A stretch of 64,000 nucleotides of DNA from Pseudoxanthomonas suwonensis (GCF_000972865.1 NZ_CP011144.1:3159118-3223117); one strand, 5' to 3'. Shown: positions 32,805-45,904, counted from the stretch's first letter. Numbers and translations are program-made. Notes: generated by a model from the sequence alone, not told the origin.

Positions 32805-33458
32805 ATGGACCTGACCGATACCCAGCAAGCCATCCTGGCCCTGATCGCCGAGCGGATCGAAGCCGAGGGCATGCCCCCCTCCCAGACCGAGATCGCCCGG
32901 GCCTTCGGTTTCAAGGGCGTGCGCGGCGCGCAGTACCACCTGGAGGCGCTGGAGGCGGCCGGGGCGATCGAACGCCTGCCGGGCCGGGCCCGCGGCATCC
33001 GGGTGAAGGTGGCGCCGGTGCCGCCGCAGGCCGAGCTGGCCCTGCCGCCGGCCGTGAACGACGACGCGTTGCGCCTGCCGGTGCTGGGCCGGGTCGCCGC
33101 CGGGTCGCCGATCGGCGCCGATGCGCCGGCCGACCTGGCCGAGAGCTTCGTGGTGCTGGACCGGGTGCTGTTCTCGCCCTCGCCGGACTACCTGCTCAAG
33201 GTGCAGGGCGACTCCATGCGCGACGAGGGCATCTTCGACGGCGACCTGATCGGCGTGCACCGCACCCGCGAGGCGCGCTCGGGCCAGATCGTGGTGGCGC
33301 GGGTGGACGAGGAGATCACGGTCAAGCTGCTGAAGATCGGCAAGGACCGCATCCGCCTGCTGCCGCGCAACCCGGACTACGCGCCGATCGAGGTGCTGCC
33401 GGACCAGGACTTCGCCATCGAGGGCCTGTACTGCGGCCTGGTCCGGCCCAACCGCTGA
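32805..33458 (+). CDS. lexA: SOS-response repressor LexA
   Basis: 217 aa. Winged-helix DNA-binding domain at residues 1-70 (MDLTDTQQAILALIAERIEA, PSQTEIARAFGFKGVRGAQYHLEALEAAGAIE). The self-cleavage Ala-Gly bond is in VLGRVAAGSPIG. The catalytic Ser is in KVQGDSMRDEGIFDGD and the Lys in EEITVKLLK. RecA filament on single-stranded DNA triggers cleavage. The start is certain because ATG 32805 gives the full recognition domain. Oddly, the operator leaves no room for a Shine-Dalgarno sequence, so lexA may be translated from a very short leader or be coupled from upstream. The N-terminal helices differ from E. coli LexA, as in the Xanthomonas type. Confidence 0.97.
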   Translation: MDLTDTQQAILALIAERIEAEGMPPSQTEIARAFGFKGVRGAQYHLEALEAAGAIERLPGRARGIRVKVAPVPPQAELALPPAVNDDALRLPVLGRVAAGSPIGADAPADLAESFVVLDRVLFSPSPDYLLKVQGDSMRDEGIFDGDLIGVHRTREARSGQIVVARVDEEITVKLLKIGKDRIRLLPRNPDYAPIEVLPDQDFAIEGLYCGLVRPNR

Positions 33459-33643
33459 TGACCGCTTTCCTGCCCGTGTTCTTGCCGGCAACGCGGCGTT
33501 TTCCGACAGCCAGCCGCGCGGCGCGGCGATGGGCCGCCGGCATCGCCGCGAGTAGTTTCGATTCCATCGCCCGCGGTCGCAGCCTGTGCGACCCGGCCAC
33601 CCCAGACTTCGCACCACACCACTGACACCCCGAGGACACCCCG

Positions 33644-34675
<1,032 letters not shown>

Positions 34676-34688
34676 GCGGTACCGGTAT

Positions 34689-34740
34689 CCGCTTCCCGCC
34701 GGAGCGCTGTCAGTGGCGTGACGGCGGGAAGCGGTTCTTG
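34689..34740 (+). terminator. Hairpin between recA and recX (partial terminator)
   Basis: A 12-bp perfect stem CCGCTTCCCGCC (34689-34700) / GGCGGGAAGCGG (34723-34734) followed by TTCTTG. The T run is weak, so partial read-through into recX is likely. A hairpin at this place is the known means of keeping recX expression lower than recA in several bacteria. Confidence 0.65.
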
Positions 34741-34790
34741 AAGGCCAGGAGGGCAGGCGCCAGGGACGGCGCACATCTTCCGGTGGACCG

Positions 34791-35369
34791 ATGACCCAGG
34801 ATTCCCGCGACCAAGACTCCCTTCCCGGCCGCGACCCCGGCCAGGACGATCCGGCCCGCCCGGACGGGGCGGCCGCCGCTTCCGGCACGGACGACCCACC
34901 CGGTCCAGGACGCCGCCGGCGTCCACAACCCACTCCCGTGCAGCGCGCCCTCGGCCTGCTGGTAAGGCGCGAGCATTCGCGCAGGGAGTTGACCCGCAAG
35001 CTGGCCGCGCGCGGGGTCGAAGCCGGCGAGGCCGCCGCCGCGGTCGAACGCCTGGCCGGCGAAGGCTGGCAGGACGACACCCGCTTCGCCGAATCGCTGG
35101 TCCGCAGCCGCGCCGGCGCCGGCTATGGTCCGCTCTACATCCGCGCCGAACTGGGCACCCATGGCCTGGGCGGCGAAGCCGTCGCCGCCGCACTGGAAGG
35201 CTTCGAGGGCGACTGGACCGGAATCGCCCGCGACCTGGTCCGCCGCCGCTTCGGTCCGGCCGGACCCACCGACCTGGCGCAGCGGCGCAAGGCCGCCGAC
35301 CTGCTGGCCCGGCGCGGTTTCGACGGCGACAGCATCCGCGCCGCGACCCGCTGGGACCTGGACGACTGA
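34791..35369 (+). CDS. recX: Regulatory protein RecX
   Basis: 192 aa modulator that caps and limits RecA filaments. The three-helix-repeat core starts at about residue 50 ([27 protein letters not shown]) and includes [39 protein letters not shown] and [18 protein letters not shown]. The first 45 residues are a disordered, Asp/Pro/Gly-rich and then Arg-rich extension ([20 protein letters not shown], then PGRRRRPQP) longer than in E. coli RecX. It is 115 bases downstream of recA and the same transcript probably serves both. Confidence 0.92.
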   Translation: MTQDSRDQDSLPGRDPGQDDPARPDGAAAASGTDDPPGPGRRRRPQPTPVQRALGLLVRREHSRRELTRKLAARGVEAGEAAAAVERLAGEGWQDDTRFAESLVRSRAGAGYGPLYIRAELGTHGLGGEAVAAALEGFEGDWTGIARDLVRRRFGPAGPTDLAQRRKAADLLARRGFDGDSIRAATRWDLDD

Positions 35370-35528
35370 ACAGTCCGGCAATTCGAGACGGGCCAAAGGC
35401 CTGGGCGGCAGCCCCCGCCGGGCGTCGGACCCCCGGCCTCTGCTACCCTTTGGCGCTCGAGATTCCCCGTCCCGCCGGGCCGCGTTGGCGTGTTCCCGGC
35501 CCGGACCCTGTCCGCCAGCCGAAGCCAG

Positions 35529-38177
<2,649 letters not shown>

Positions 38178-38349
38178 CCAGGCCACCATAACCACGGCCC
38201 CGGAACCCTTGTCCCAACGGCCCTTGCCCGCCTGCTGGCGGGGGCAGTACGATCCTTCAGTTCACACCGTACGCTGCTGGGTGGGAGCGCAAGGCCTTCA
38301 CCAGGCCTGCGCAGCCGGCGAAGGCGCGCCGGCGCCATGGAGAAAGACA

Positions 38350-38556
38350 ATGCTGATTCTGACCCGCCGCGTAGGCGAAACCCTGATGATCGGCGATTCG
38401 ATCACCGTCACCGTCCTCGGGGTCAAGGGCAACCAGGTGCGCATCGGCATCACCGCACCCAAGGATGTGGCCGTGCATCGCGAGGAGATCTACCAGCGGA
38501 TCCAGCGCGGCGAGGCGCCCGGAACCGGCGGTGGCGAGGCCGATCCGGCCGAATAG
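38350..38556 (+). CDS. csrA: Carbon storage regulator CsrA (RsmA)
   Basis: Dimeric RNA-binding post-transcriptional regulator, 68 aa. It binds GGA motifs in leaders and controls motility, biofilm, carbon flux and, in Xanthomonas, virulence. [34 protein letters not shown] is the conserved five-strand core, with the RNA-contact residues L4-R7 and [11 protein letters not shown] at the helix. The C-terminal tail [15 protein letters not shown] is longer and more acidic than in E. coli. GGAGAAAG precedes the ATG; its GGA would allow autoregulation, as an inference. Confidence 0.97.
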   Translation: MLILTRRVGETLMIGDSITVTVLGVKGNQVRIGITAPKDVAVHREEIYQRIQRGEAPGTGGGEADPAE

Positions 38557-38568
38557 CGGGGAAAACGT

Positions 38569-38597
38569 TTGCCGCGAAACGGCCCAGACGGTATCCT
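38569..38597 (+). promoter_or_regulatory. Promoter of tRNA-Ser
   Basis: TTGCCG (38569-38574), 17-base spacer, TATCCT (38592-38597), followed by a GC-rich discriminator TTCGCGGCCCGCG, which is usual for stringently controlled stable-RNA promoters. Its start, near 38604, is about 34 bases before the tRNA. Confidence 0.65.
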
Positions 38598-38637
38598 TTC
38601 GCGGCCCGCGAGCGCCCAGGCGACGCGTGGGTCCAAC

Positions 38638-38730
38638 GGAGTGATGCCCGAGAGGCCGAAGGGGCTCCCCTGCTAAGGGAGTATAGGGTCAAAAGCTCTA
38701 TCGAGGGTTCGAATCCCTCTCACTCCGCCA
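38638..38730 (+). tRNA. tRNA-Ser (anticodon GCU)
   Basis: 93 nt with long variable arm. The acceptor GGAGTGA pairs with TCACTCC, followed by discriminator G and an encoded CCA. The anticodon loop CTGCTAA between CTCCC and GGGAG gives GCT at 38672-38674, reading AGC/AGU. T arm GAGGG-TTCGAAT-CCCTC. It lies after csrA, the usual place in Xanthomonas. Confidence 0.97.
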
Positions 38731-38736
38731 GTTGCG

Positions 38737-38762
38737 AAAAACCCCCGTCAGGGGGTTTTTTT
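38737..38762 (+). terminator. Rho-independent terminator of tRNA-Ser
   Basis: Stem AAAAACCCCC-GTCA-GGGGGTTTTT, ending in a run of seven T, 6 bases after the CCA end. Its symmetry also lets it work on the minus strand. Confidence 0.95.
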
Positions 38763-38873
38763 ACAGCCGGCGAAATGGATGGGAGAGCCCTGACGGGTTC
38801 CACCGCGCATCCGGATGCGATCGCCATCGCGCCTGCACAGAAGGTCGTCGCCGTGTTGCGCGATGGCAGCGGC

Positions 38874-39066
38874 AAGAGCGCCGGGGTTGGCCGGCTTCGG
38901 GCTGAGCCGCGGCAGTGCGGGTATGTTGCGGTCGTCTCGACGGCACATCCGTGTGCCGACTCGCCGACGCGGCCATCCCTGGCCGCTGCCGCAACACACC
39001 CGCACTGCCACGTCTTCGGGAACGTCGGGGGCGTGGCTCCGTTCCGGCGTCCAGAAGCAACAGCCG
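38874..39066 (+). repeat. Repeat element B, copy 2
   Basis: Same architecture as copies 1 and 3: conserved left flank AAGAGCGCCGG...GGCTTCGGGCTGAGCCG, 21-bp arms at 38911-38931 and 38989-39009 with one mismatch (38923 A against C), inner hairpins GGCACATCCGTGTGCC and CGGCCATCCCTGGCCG, and right flank ending AGAAGCAACAGCCG. Loop changes keep the stems. Confidence 0.88.
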
Positions 39067-39080
39067 CCGCCGCGCTGTTC

Positions 39081-39298
39081 TGCAGGAGCCGGGCTTGCCC
39101 GCGACCCGGCGCCGTCGGCACAGGCGACACCCTCGTGATCCCGACGCCCGTGTCGCCGACTGAAGTCAGCTCCTACACAAGAGCGGCCGCGCCGTGGCTG
39201 TTGTAGGAGCCGGGTTCAGCCGGCGACCCGACGCCTTCGGCACAAGCGACGCCCTTGTGGTTCCGACGCCCACGTCGCCAGCAAGCTGTGCTCCTACA
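39081..39298. repeat. Two REP pairs (BIMEs) between B and A-like sequence
   Basis: Units at 39081-39177 and 39202-39298, joined by CAAGAGCGGCCGCGCCGTGG, the reverse complement of the linker seen at 30049-30072. The palindromes include GGAGCCGGGCTTGCCCGCGA, CCGACTGAAGTCAG and CCAGCAAGCTG. The pair is thus a whole inverted copy of the 29.9-kb double unit, slightly diverged. Confidence 0.9.
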
Positions 39299-39615
39299 GA
39301 AGGCAGCGCCGTCGCAGGCCTTGCCCCCCTTTCGCCGCAGGTGAAGGGGAGGGTTGGGGAGGGTGGCTTTCGCCTTTGTCGTTGCTCTTCTGATCGAAGC
39401 TACGACCGCAACGTTGCCCGAGGACGGCGGCCCCCGGCCGAAGCGCGAGCGCTTTCGCTTCAGTGCTTTTGCTCGGCGCCTTTGCCCCGACGCTCTTGCT
39501 CTGGCGCTTTCGCTCGAGGCCTAGCGGTGTCCCGTACTGAAGCCAACCCCTTGCTTCGCGACAATGCTACTGGCCCGGGGGCCGGACGGCATTCCCGGGA
39601 GTAGGGAGAAGAACC
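39299..39615 (-). repeat. Decayed repeat element A (copy 2) with low-complexity insert
   Basis: Fragments match element A: GAAGCTACGACCGCAACG-TGCCCGAGGACG, GGCGGCCCCCGGCCGAAGCG and the terminal GGGAGAAGAACC. The central 18-bp-arm hairpin is missing and the right half holds degenerate GCTTTTGCTC/CCTTTGCCC repeats. The left part (39325-39365) contains the GGGGAGGGTTGGGGAGGG block related to 3931-3970. No gene is seen in this stretch. Confidence 0.65.
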
Positions 39616-39650
39616 AAAAAAAAAGGGCCGGCGATCATGTCGCCGGCCCT
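39616..39650 (-). terminator. Rho-independent terminator of tRNA-Arg
   Basis: On the minus strand GGGCCGGCGA-CATGA-TCGCCGGCCC is followed by nine T residues (A run 39616-39624). Confidence 0.95.
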
Positions 39651-39656
39651 CTGAAA

Positions 39657-39733
39657 TGGCGCGCCCGGAGAGATTCGAACTCCCGACCGCCTGGTTCGTA
39701 GCCAGGTACTCTATCCAGCTGAGCTACGGGCGC
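39657..39733 (-). tRNA. tRNA-Arg (anticodon ACG)
   Basis: 77 nt on the minus strand. Acceptor GCGCCCG pairs with CGGGCGC, discriminator G, encoded CCA (39657-39659). D arm GCTCAGCTGGATAGAGC-like, anticodon stem CCTGG and loop CTACGAA giving ACG, T arm CGGGAGTTCGAATCTCTCC. The A34 would be edited to inosine by TadA and read CGU/CGC/CGA. It faces its own strong terminator. Confidence 0.97.
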
Positions 39734-39773
39734 GTTTCAAGGCGCGGAATTATGCGTGAGCTGCCGGCGGCCG

Positions 39774-40633
39774 TCAATCGGTACCGGTGCTTCCTTGGCG
39801 GACGGATCCATCCGCCAGTGCCGCGGCCACCGCGGCCGGCTGCTTCATCCAGCCGAAATGGTCGGCCGGCGCCTGCAGGTCGGCGGCATCCAGCCGCACG
39901 ATCCGCGACGGCGCCTGCGGCAGCTTGTCCAACAGTGCCTGCAACGACGAGTGCGGCGCCAGCCAGTCCGCGGCCAGCACCACGCCGCAGGCTGGGGCAC
40001 GCACGCGTGCCATGCCGGCCTCCAGGTCGCGTTCCAGGCCGGCCGCCGCATAGCGGTTGGTGAGGCCGACCCGCGCCCAGTCCGCGATCAGTCCGCGCGC
40101 TTCAGTGCCGCCGAAGCCGAGCCGGCGCCCGTGAAGCACGCCCCGTCGCCGCGCCAGCCACGGCAGGAAGCGGTACACCGGAGGCAGCAGCCAACTTCGC
40201 GGCGTGGGGAAGCTGCGCCAGTACGGCGTGCCGGTGGCCACCAGCCGCAGGCCGGCGATGGCGTCCGGATGCTGACCGGCGAAGCAACAGGCCAGCTGGC
40301 CGCCGAGGCTGTGCCCGCCGAGCAGCAGCGGCGCGCCGTCGGCGGGCAGGGCGGCGATGCTGGCCGGCAGGTCCAGCGTGAGCAGTTCGCGGTAGCCCCA
40401 GTCGTGCGTGGCCGAGGGACGCAGCGAACTGCTGCCGTTGCCGCGCCACTCGTGCAGATGGGTGGCGATGCCGTGCGCGGCCAGCGCAGCGGCCAAGGGC
40501 AGATAGTGGCGCGCGGCCACGCCCAGCGCGGGCAGCCAGAGCAGGCGCGCGCGCGGCCGGTCGGGGACCTGCGCCTGCAGCGTCCAGCGGTGCCCGTCGG
40601 CGGCGATGGCCGTCGCCTCGTCGATGGCGGCGC

Positions 40634-40637
<4 letters not shown>
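39774..40637 (-). CDS. Alpha/beta-hydrolase of unknown substrate
   Basis: 287 aa soluble hydrolase. The nucleophile elbow is GGHSLGGQ (Ser at about 110), preceded by the oxyanion/strand region LLWLPALGVAARHYLPLAAALAAHG and THLHEWRGNGSSS. A probable acid is in LAADWLAPHSS and the catalytic His in PADHFGWM. It resembles the YqiA/serine-aminopeptidase-like hydrolases without a defined substrate. Its ATG overlaps the thiD stop as ATGA, so it is translated coupled to thiD; a link to pyrimidine/thiamine salvage is possible but not shown. Confidence 0.82.
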
Positions 40638-41455
<818 letters not shown>

Positions 41456-41498
41456 GCGGCTATTGTGCACCGGTCCGCCTGCGCGGCCGCGAAGCCGC

Positions 41499-42200
41499 TC
41501 AGTCCGGGTGGATGGACTGCGCGCCGTTGCGGCGCTGCCGCAGCAACGCCCACTGCCGGTAGCCGGCATAGCCGATCCCGGTCAGGCCGGTCAGCGCGGA
41601 CGGGATGAGCAGGGCGTGGTAGTGCAGGCTCCGGAACAGCCAGGCACCGAGGATGCCGCCGCCGAGGAAGCCGCTGATGATCAGGCCGCTGAGGGTAAGT
41701 CGGCGTACCGGCAACGGCATGCCGCGGATCAGGTGGCCCAGGCCGATGCCCAGGTCGGTGAACATGCCGCTCAGGTGCGTGGTGCGCACCACCGCGCCGC
41801 TGTAGGCGGTGACCATCGCGTTCTGCAGGCCGCAGGCCATCGCCGCCAGCCATGCGCCCAGCACCTGCTCGCGCACGAACAGTGGCACTGCCGCGGCCAG
41901 CAGCAGCGATTCCAGCGCCAGCACCACGCCGTAGCGGCGACCCAGCCGCAGGGTGCTGTCCTGGATCACCAGGCCGCTGATCGTGGCGCCCAGGCAGAAC
42001 GCGATCAGCACGCCCCACAGGTGTCCGGCCGCGCGCCAGTCGCCCGCGGCCAGCGCCGCGCCGAGCAGGCTGGTGGTGCCGGTGAGGTGGCTGATCGCCT
42101 GGTGCTCGAAGCCCAGGTAGCCGATCACGTTGACCATGCCGGCGATGCACGCCAGCGTGACCGCACCCACCCAGACCCAGCGTGGCAGCTGGATGCCCAT
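41499..42200 (-). CDS. DUF1275 (YoaK-type) membrane protein
   Basis: 233 aa inner-membrane protein with about six helices (VGAVTLACIAGMVNVIGYLG, HLWGVLIAFCLGATISGLVI, LESLLLAAAVPLFV, LSGMFTDLGIGLGHLI and two more). The family signatures are HLTGTTSLLGAALAAGDW and AMACGLQNAMVTAYSGAVVRTTHLSGMFTDLG. The function of the family is unknown. It lies 24 bases after phoH and 43 before thiD on the same strand. Confidence 0.85.
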   Translation of the reverse strand: MGIQLPRWVWVGAVTLACIAGMVNVIGYLGFEHQAISHLTGTTSLLGAALAAGDWRAAGHLWGVLIAFCLGATISGLVIQDSTLRLGRRYGVVLALESLLLAAAVPLFVREQVLGAWLAAMACGLQNAMVTAYSGAVVRTTHLSGMFTDLGIGLGHLIRGMPLPVRRLTLSGLIISGFLGGGILGAWLFRSLHYHALLIPSALTGLTGIGYAGYRQWALLRQRRNGAQSIHPD

Positions 42201-42224
42201 GCCGGCCTGCGCGCTCCGCCCCGG

Positions 42225-43625
42225 CTACAGCACTTCGGAGGCGAAGTCGGCCAGGCGCGAGCGCTCGCCGCGGCGCAGGGTGATGTGCGCGCTGTGCGGC
42301 CAGTTCTTGAAGCGGTCCACCGCGTAGGTCAGGCCCGAGGTGGTTTCGGTCAGGTACGGGGTGTCGATCTGCTCGACGTTGCCCAGGCACACGATCTTGG
42401 TGCCGGGGCCGGCGCGGGTGATCAGGGTCTTCATCTGCTTGGGGGTGAGGTTCTGCGCCTCGTCCAGGATCAGGTAGCGCGAGAGGAAGGTGCGGCCGCG
42501 CATGAAGTTCATCGAGCGGATCTTGATCCGCGAGGCGAGCAGGTCGTTGGTGGCCGCGCGGCCCCAGGCGCCGCCGTCCTGGTTGTGGGTCAGCACTTCC
42601 AGGTTGTCGGTCAGCGCGCCCATCCACGGGGTCATCTTCTCCTCCTCGGTGCCGGGCAGGAAGCCGATGTCCTCGCCGACGCTGACCGTGGCGCGGGTCA
42701 TGATGATCTCGCGGTAGCGCTGCTGGTCCATGGTCTGGGCCAGGCCGGCGGCCAGCGCCAGCAGGGTCTTGCCGGTGCCGGCGGTGCCGAGCAGGGTGAC
42801 GAAGTCGATGTCCGGGTCCATCAGCGCGTTGAGCGCGAAGTTCTGCTCGCGGTTGCGCGCGCTGATCCCCCACACCGCGTGCTGGCCGCTGCGGAAGTCG
42901 TCGACCAGGGTAAGCGTGGCCTTGCCGCCCTCGACCTTGGCCACGCGCAGTTCGACCTCGTCCTCGCCGGGCAGGTACAGGTACTGGTTGGGATGCCAGT
43001 CCTCGTCCTCGCGCGCGCTCACCTCGTAGCTGGTGCGGCCTTTGTCCGACCACGAGCGCAGGTCCTGCTCGTGGCGATCCCAGAAGTCCTCGGGCAGTTC
43101 GGTGGCGCCGGTGTAGAGCAGGCTGAAGTCGTCCAGTGCGCGGTCGTTCTCGTAGTCCTCCGACACGATCCCGGCGATGGCCGCCTTGATCCGCAGGTTG
43201 ATGTCCTTGGACACGAACACGACCGGGATCTCGGCCGGGGTCTGTTCCTTCAGCGCCAGGATCGCGCCGAGGATGGCGTTGTCGGGAATGACCGCGCCGA
43301 AGCTCTTGCCGGCATCGAAGTGGCTGGTCTGGAAGTGCAGCAGGCCCGCGCTCTGGCGGCCGCGCAGCTGCACGCCCTTCGGCTGCGCCAGCGGGATGCC
43401 GTCGGCCAGGCGCTCAAGGCCGGCGGCCTCGACCAGCTCGTTTAGGAAACGGCTGACCTGGCGCGCGTTGCGGCTGGCCTCGGAAGTGCCCTTCTTGGCG
43501 TTGTCCAGTTCCTCGATGACCTGCATCGGCAGGTAGATGTCGTGCTCCTCGAACTTGAACAGCGCGGTCGGATCGTGCATCAGCACGTTGGTATCCAGCA
43601 CGTAGATGCGCTTGCCTCGGGTCAT
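42225..43625 (-). CDS. PhoH-family PIN-ATPase
   Basis: 466 aa, with an N-terminal PIN ribonuclease domain (KRIYVLDTNVLMHDPTALFKF, VIEELDNAKKG, and VVFVSKDINLRIKA acidic sites, about residues 1-165) joined to a PhoH P-loop ATPase/helicase domain (about 230-466: LGTAGTGKTLLALAAGLAQ Walker A, YLILDEAQNLTPKQMKTLITRAG Walker B, GNVEQIDTPYL). This fusion is the PhoH2 type, shown in mycobacteria to unwind and cut RNA. The start at 43625 has AGGAAG 5 bases upstream. The row gcvR-like, bcp, phoH, DUF1275, thiD runs leftward. Confidence 0.92.
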   Translation of the reverse strand: MTRGKRIYVLDTNVLMHDPTALFKFEEHDIYLPMQVIEELDNAKKGTSEASRNARQVSRFLNELVEAAGLERLADGIPLAQPKGVQLRGRQSAGLLHFQTSHFDAGKSFGAVIPDNAILGAILALKEQTPAEIPVVFVSKDINLRIKAAIAGIVSEDYENDRALDDFSLLYTGATELPEDFWDRHEQDLRSWSDKGRTSYEVSAREDEDWHPNQYLYLPGEDEVELRVAKVEGGKATLTLVDDFRSGQHAVWGISARNREQNFALNALMDPDIDFVTLLGTAGTGKTLLALAAGLAQTMDQQRYREIIMTRATVSVGEDIGFLPGTEEEKMTPWMGALTDNLEVLTHNQDGGAWGRAATNDLLASRIKIRSMNFMRGRTFLSRYLILDEAQNLTPKQMKTLITRAGPGTKIVCLGNVEQIDTPYLTETTSGLTYAVDRFKNWPHSAHITLRRGERSRLADFASEVL

Positions 43626-43749
43626 CGTGGCTTCCTGGTGGGAGGGCTGCAGCAGGGCGCCGCGCGCGCGGAACGCGCGGGCGCCGGACAGGGGCGAGCC
43701 GTCGCGGCCTGCGGGGCAGGGCGACGGCGCGGGGTGGCGGGAATGGCGG

Positions 43750-44226
43750 TCACTGTGCGGTTTCGGCCTTAAGCGCGTCGAGCACGGCCTGGGCGTGGCC
43801 GGAGACCTTGACCCCGCGCCATTCGCGCGCGACGCGCGCATCGGGCGAGACCAGGAAGGTGCTGCGGACCACGCCCAGCACCTTGCGGCCGTACATGTTC
43901 TTCTCGTGGATCACGTCGAAGGCACGGCACAGCGCCTCGTCGGCGTCGCTGACCAGCGGGAATGCGAAGCCCTGCTTGGCGCAGAAGTTGTCGTGCGACT
44001 TCAGCGAGTCGCGCGAGACGCCCAGCACTTCGGCGCCGAGCTTGCGGAACGCCGGCAGCAGCGCGTTGAAGTCCAGGCCCTCGGTGGTGCAGCCGGGCGT
44101 GCTGTCCTTGGGATAGAAGTACAGGACCAGCCAGCGGCCGGCGAAGTCGGCGAGGGTGGCGGTGCGGTCGCCGGACAGCGCCAGCGGCAGTTTCAGGGTG
44201 GAGCGGTCGAGCTTGGGCTGTTTCAT
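43750..44226 (-). CDS. bcp: Thiol peroxidase of the Bcp/PrxQ family
   Basis: 158 aa peroxiredoxin that reduces hydrogen and organic peroxides. The peroxidatic cysteine is C46 in DSTPGCTTEG; the E. coli-type resolving Cys five residues later is missing, and C82 in NFCAKQG takes its place. The spacing of 36 matches C48/C84 of Xanthomonas campestris PrxQ, so it is the alpha-3 type, with local unfolding to form the disulphide. YFYPKDSTPGC is the active-site loop and VVRSTFLVSPDARV the C-terminal block. It starts 22 bases after the gcvR-like gene. Confidence 0.94.
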   Translation of the reverse strand: MKQPKLDRSTLKLPLALSGDRTATLADFAGRWLVLYFYPKDSTPGCTTEGLDFNALLPAFRKLGAEVLGVSRDSLKSHDNFCAKQGFAFPLVSDADEALCRAFDVIHEKNMYGRKVLGVVRSTFLVSPDARVAREWRGVKVSGHAQAVLDALKAETAQ

Positions 44227-44248
44227 CTTGCCGGAATCGCGCTCCTGC

Positions 44249-44809
44249 TCAGAACTTCATCGGATCCATGATCGCGTCGAGGTTCAGGTGGTCGCAGAAC
44301 TCGAGGAAGTCGTCGCGCAGCGCGGCGATGTGCATGTTCGAGGGCACGCCGATGGTCACCTGTGCCGAGAACATTTCCGCGCCGGTCTGCATCGCCCGGT
44401 AGCGGGTGCTCTGCAGGTTCTCGATGGTGATGCCCTGGCGATCGAAGAAGTCGGCCAGCTGGAACAGGATGCCCGGCTTGTCGGCGGCCACCACCTCGAC
44501 GATGTACGGCAGCAGGTTGGACTGGCTCTGCTTGGCGCCGGTGCGGTACCAGTTGAGCTTCAGGCCTTCCTCGCGGTCGAGCCGGCCGAGCATCGCCTCG
44601 AGCTTGGCCACCGCGTCCCAGGAGCCGGTGGCCAGCGCGGTCATCGACACGTCGCGGCCCACCGTGGCCAGCCGCGCGTCCACCAGATTGCAGCCGCTGT
44701 CGGCGATGCGGCGCGTCACCGCGAGCAGCGGCGACTCCGGATGCGTCGTATAGGCGTTGATCAGGAGGTGGTTTTCGTTCGGCGAAGGCCGGGGCGGGGT
44801 GTCGGTCAA
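44249..44809 (-). CDS. GcvR-like tandem-ACT-domain regulator
   Basis: 186 aa from the TTG at 44809, with two ACT domains: LLINAYTTHPESPLLAVTRRIADSGCNLVDARLATVG (first) and YIVEVVAADKPGILFQLADFFDRQGITIENLQSTRY (second). The family includes GcvR, an accessory repressor of glycine cleavage. In many gammaproteobacteria it is transcribed divergently from dapA, as here. TTG 44809 (TDTPPRPSPNENH) is preferred over ATG 44878 because the latter lies inside the predicted promoter -10 box of this gene; GGAAG lies upstream of the TTG. The ligand is not known. Confidence 0.8.
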   Translation of the reverse strand: MTDTPPRPSPNENHLLINAYTTHPESPLLAVTRRIADSGCNLVDARLATVGRDVSMTALATGSWDAVAKLEAMLGRLDREEGLKLNWYRTGAKQSQSNLLPYIVEVVAADKPGILFQLADFFDRQGITIENLQSTRYRAMQTGAEMFSAQVTIGVPSNMHIAALRDDFLEFCDHLNLDAIMDPMKF

Positions 44810-44873
44810 GTCGGCTTCCGGCAGGTCTTGCGTAGGCTGAATGGCGGGCCGTCCGGGGCCGCGCCGCGCAGCC

Positions 44874-44910
44874 AGCATACTTGCCCGTGCTTTCGCGCCG
44901 CAAGTATGAT
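44874..44910. promoter_or_regulatory. Overlapping divergent promoters of dapA and the gcvR-like gene
   Basis: Rightward: TTGCCC (44881-44886), 18-base spacer, TATGAT (44905-44910). Leftward: TTGCGG, 18-base spacer, TATGCT (44874-44879 on the forward strand). They lie face to face within the palindrome ATACTTGC-N17-GCAAGTAT, so only one promoter can be occupied at a time. Confidence 0.65.
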
Positions 44911-44971
44911 CGGGCCTCCCTGAAAACCGGCCTGCGCCAAGCGCGAGCCGCAGAATCCAGAGCCAGACGCT

Positions 44972-45880
44972 TTGCATCCCACCGGCCTGATCACCGCGCT
45001 TGCGACTCCGTTCGACGAAGCCGGCGCACTGGACCTCGACGCCTGGCGCAGGCTGCTGGAATGGCAGCTCGCCAGCGGCGTGGAAGGCATTGTCGTCGCC
45101 GGTTCCACCGGCGAGGCGTCGATGCTCGAGGACGCCGAATTCGACACCCTGCTGCGCATCGCGGTGGAGACCGTCGCCGGCCGGGTGCCGGTGCTGGCCG
45201 GTACCGGCCTGTCCGGCACCGCGCGCACCATCGCCCAGACCCGTCGCGCGGCCGCTGGCGGCGCCGATGCGGCGCTGGTGGTGACGCCGCCCTACGTGCG
45301 CCCGACCCAGGCCGGGCTGCTGGCGCACTACCGCGCCGTGGCCGAGCAGGGCGGGCTGCCGGTGGTCCTGTACAACGTGCCCGGCCGCACCGGCGGCGAC
45401 CTGCTGCCGGAGACGGTGGCCGAGCTGGCCGCGCACGAGCGCATCGTCGGGATCAAGGAAGCGGTGGCCGATCCGGCGCGCGTGGCCGCGCTGGTGGCGC
45501 TGTGTGGTCCGGGCTTCAGCGTCCTCGGAGGCGACGACGGTTCGGCCGGGCGTTCGCTGCTGGCCGGCGCCGACGGCCTGGTCTCGGTCGCTTCCAATGC
45601 CGCTCCGGCCGCCTACCGGCGCCTGTGCGACCTGGCCCGTGGCGGCGATGCCGCCGCGGCCGGCGAGTGGGACGCGCGGCTGGCGCCGCTGCACGGGTTC
45701 TGCGGCGTCGAACCCAACCCGATCCCGGTCAAGGCGCTGCTGCGGCTGCTCGGCTACGGCCAGGGCCTGCGCCTGCCGCTGCTGCCGCTTTCGGCGCGGC
45801 ACCAGGCCGAGGCCCGGCGCGTCGCGGCGCTGGCCCGCGAACTTGAAGCACACAGTGGCCGCGAATCGCTCGCGGCCTGA
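44972..45880 (+). CDS. dapA: 4-hydroxy-tetrahydrodipicolinate synthase
   Basis: Class I aldolase of the lysine/diaminopimelate pathway, 302 aa, condensing aspartate semialdehyde and pyruvate. (beta/alpha)8 barrel with [29 protein letters not shown] (T44/T45 site), [18 protein letters not shown], the Tyr in [14 protein letters not shown], and the Schiff-base lysine in [12 protein letters not shown]. The start is a TTG at 44972, fixed by alignment with the usual N-terminus. bamC follows 24 bases downstream, as in E. coli. Confidence 0.93.
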   Translation: MHPTGLITALATPFDEAGALDLDAWRRLLEWQLASGVEGIVVAGSTGEASMLEDAEFDTLLRIAVETVAGRVPVLAGTGLSGTARTIAQTRRAAAGGADAALVVTPPYVRPTQAGLLAHYRAVAEQGGLPVVLYNVPGRTGGDLLPETVAELAAHERIVGIKEAVADPARVAALVALCGPGFSVLGGDDGSAGRSLLAGADGLVSVASNAAPAAYRRLCDLARGGDAAAAGEWDARLAPLHGFCGVEPNPIPVKALLRLLGYGQGLRLPLLPLSARHQAEARRVAALARELEAHSGRESLAA

Positions 45881-45904
45881 TCCAGACACTCCCGGAGAGC
45901 ATCG

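Noticed and set aside
33459..33643. A second LexA box before recA
   Set aside because: The nearest stretch (GAGTAGTTTCGATTC at about 33550) lacks the TTAG...CTAA symmetry.
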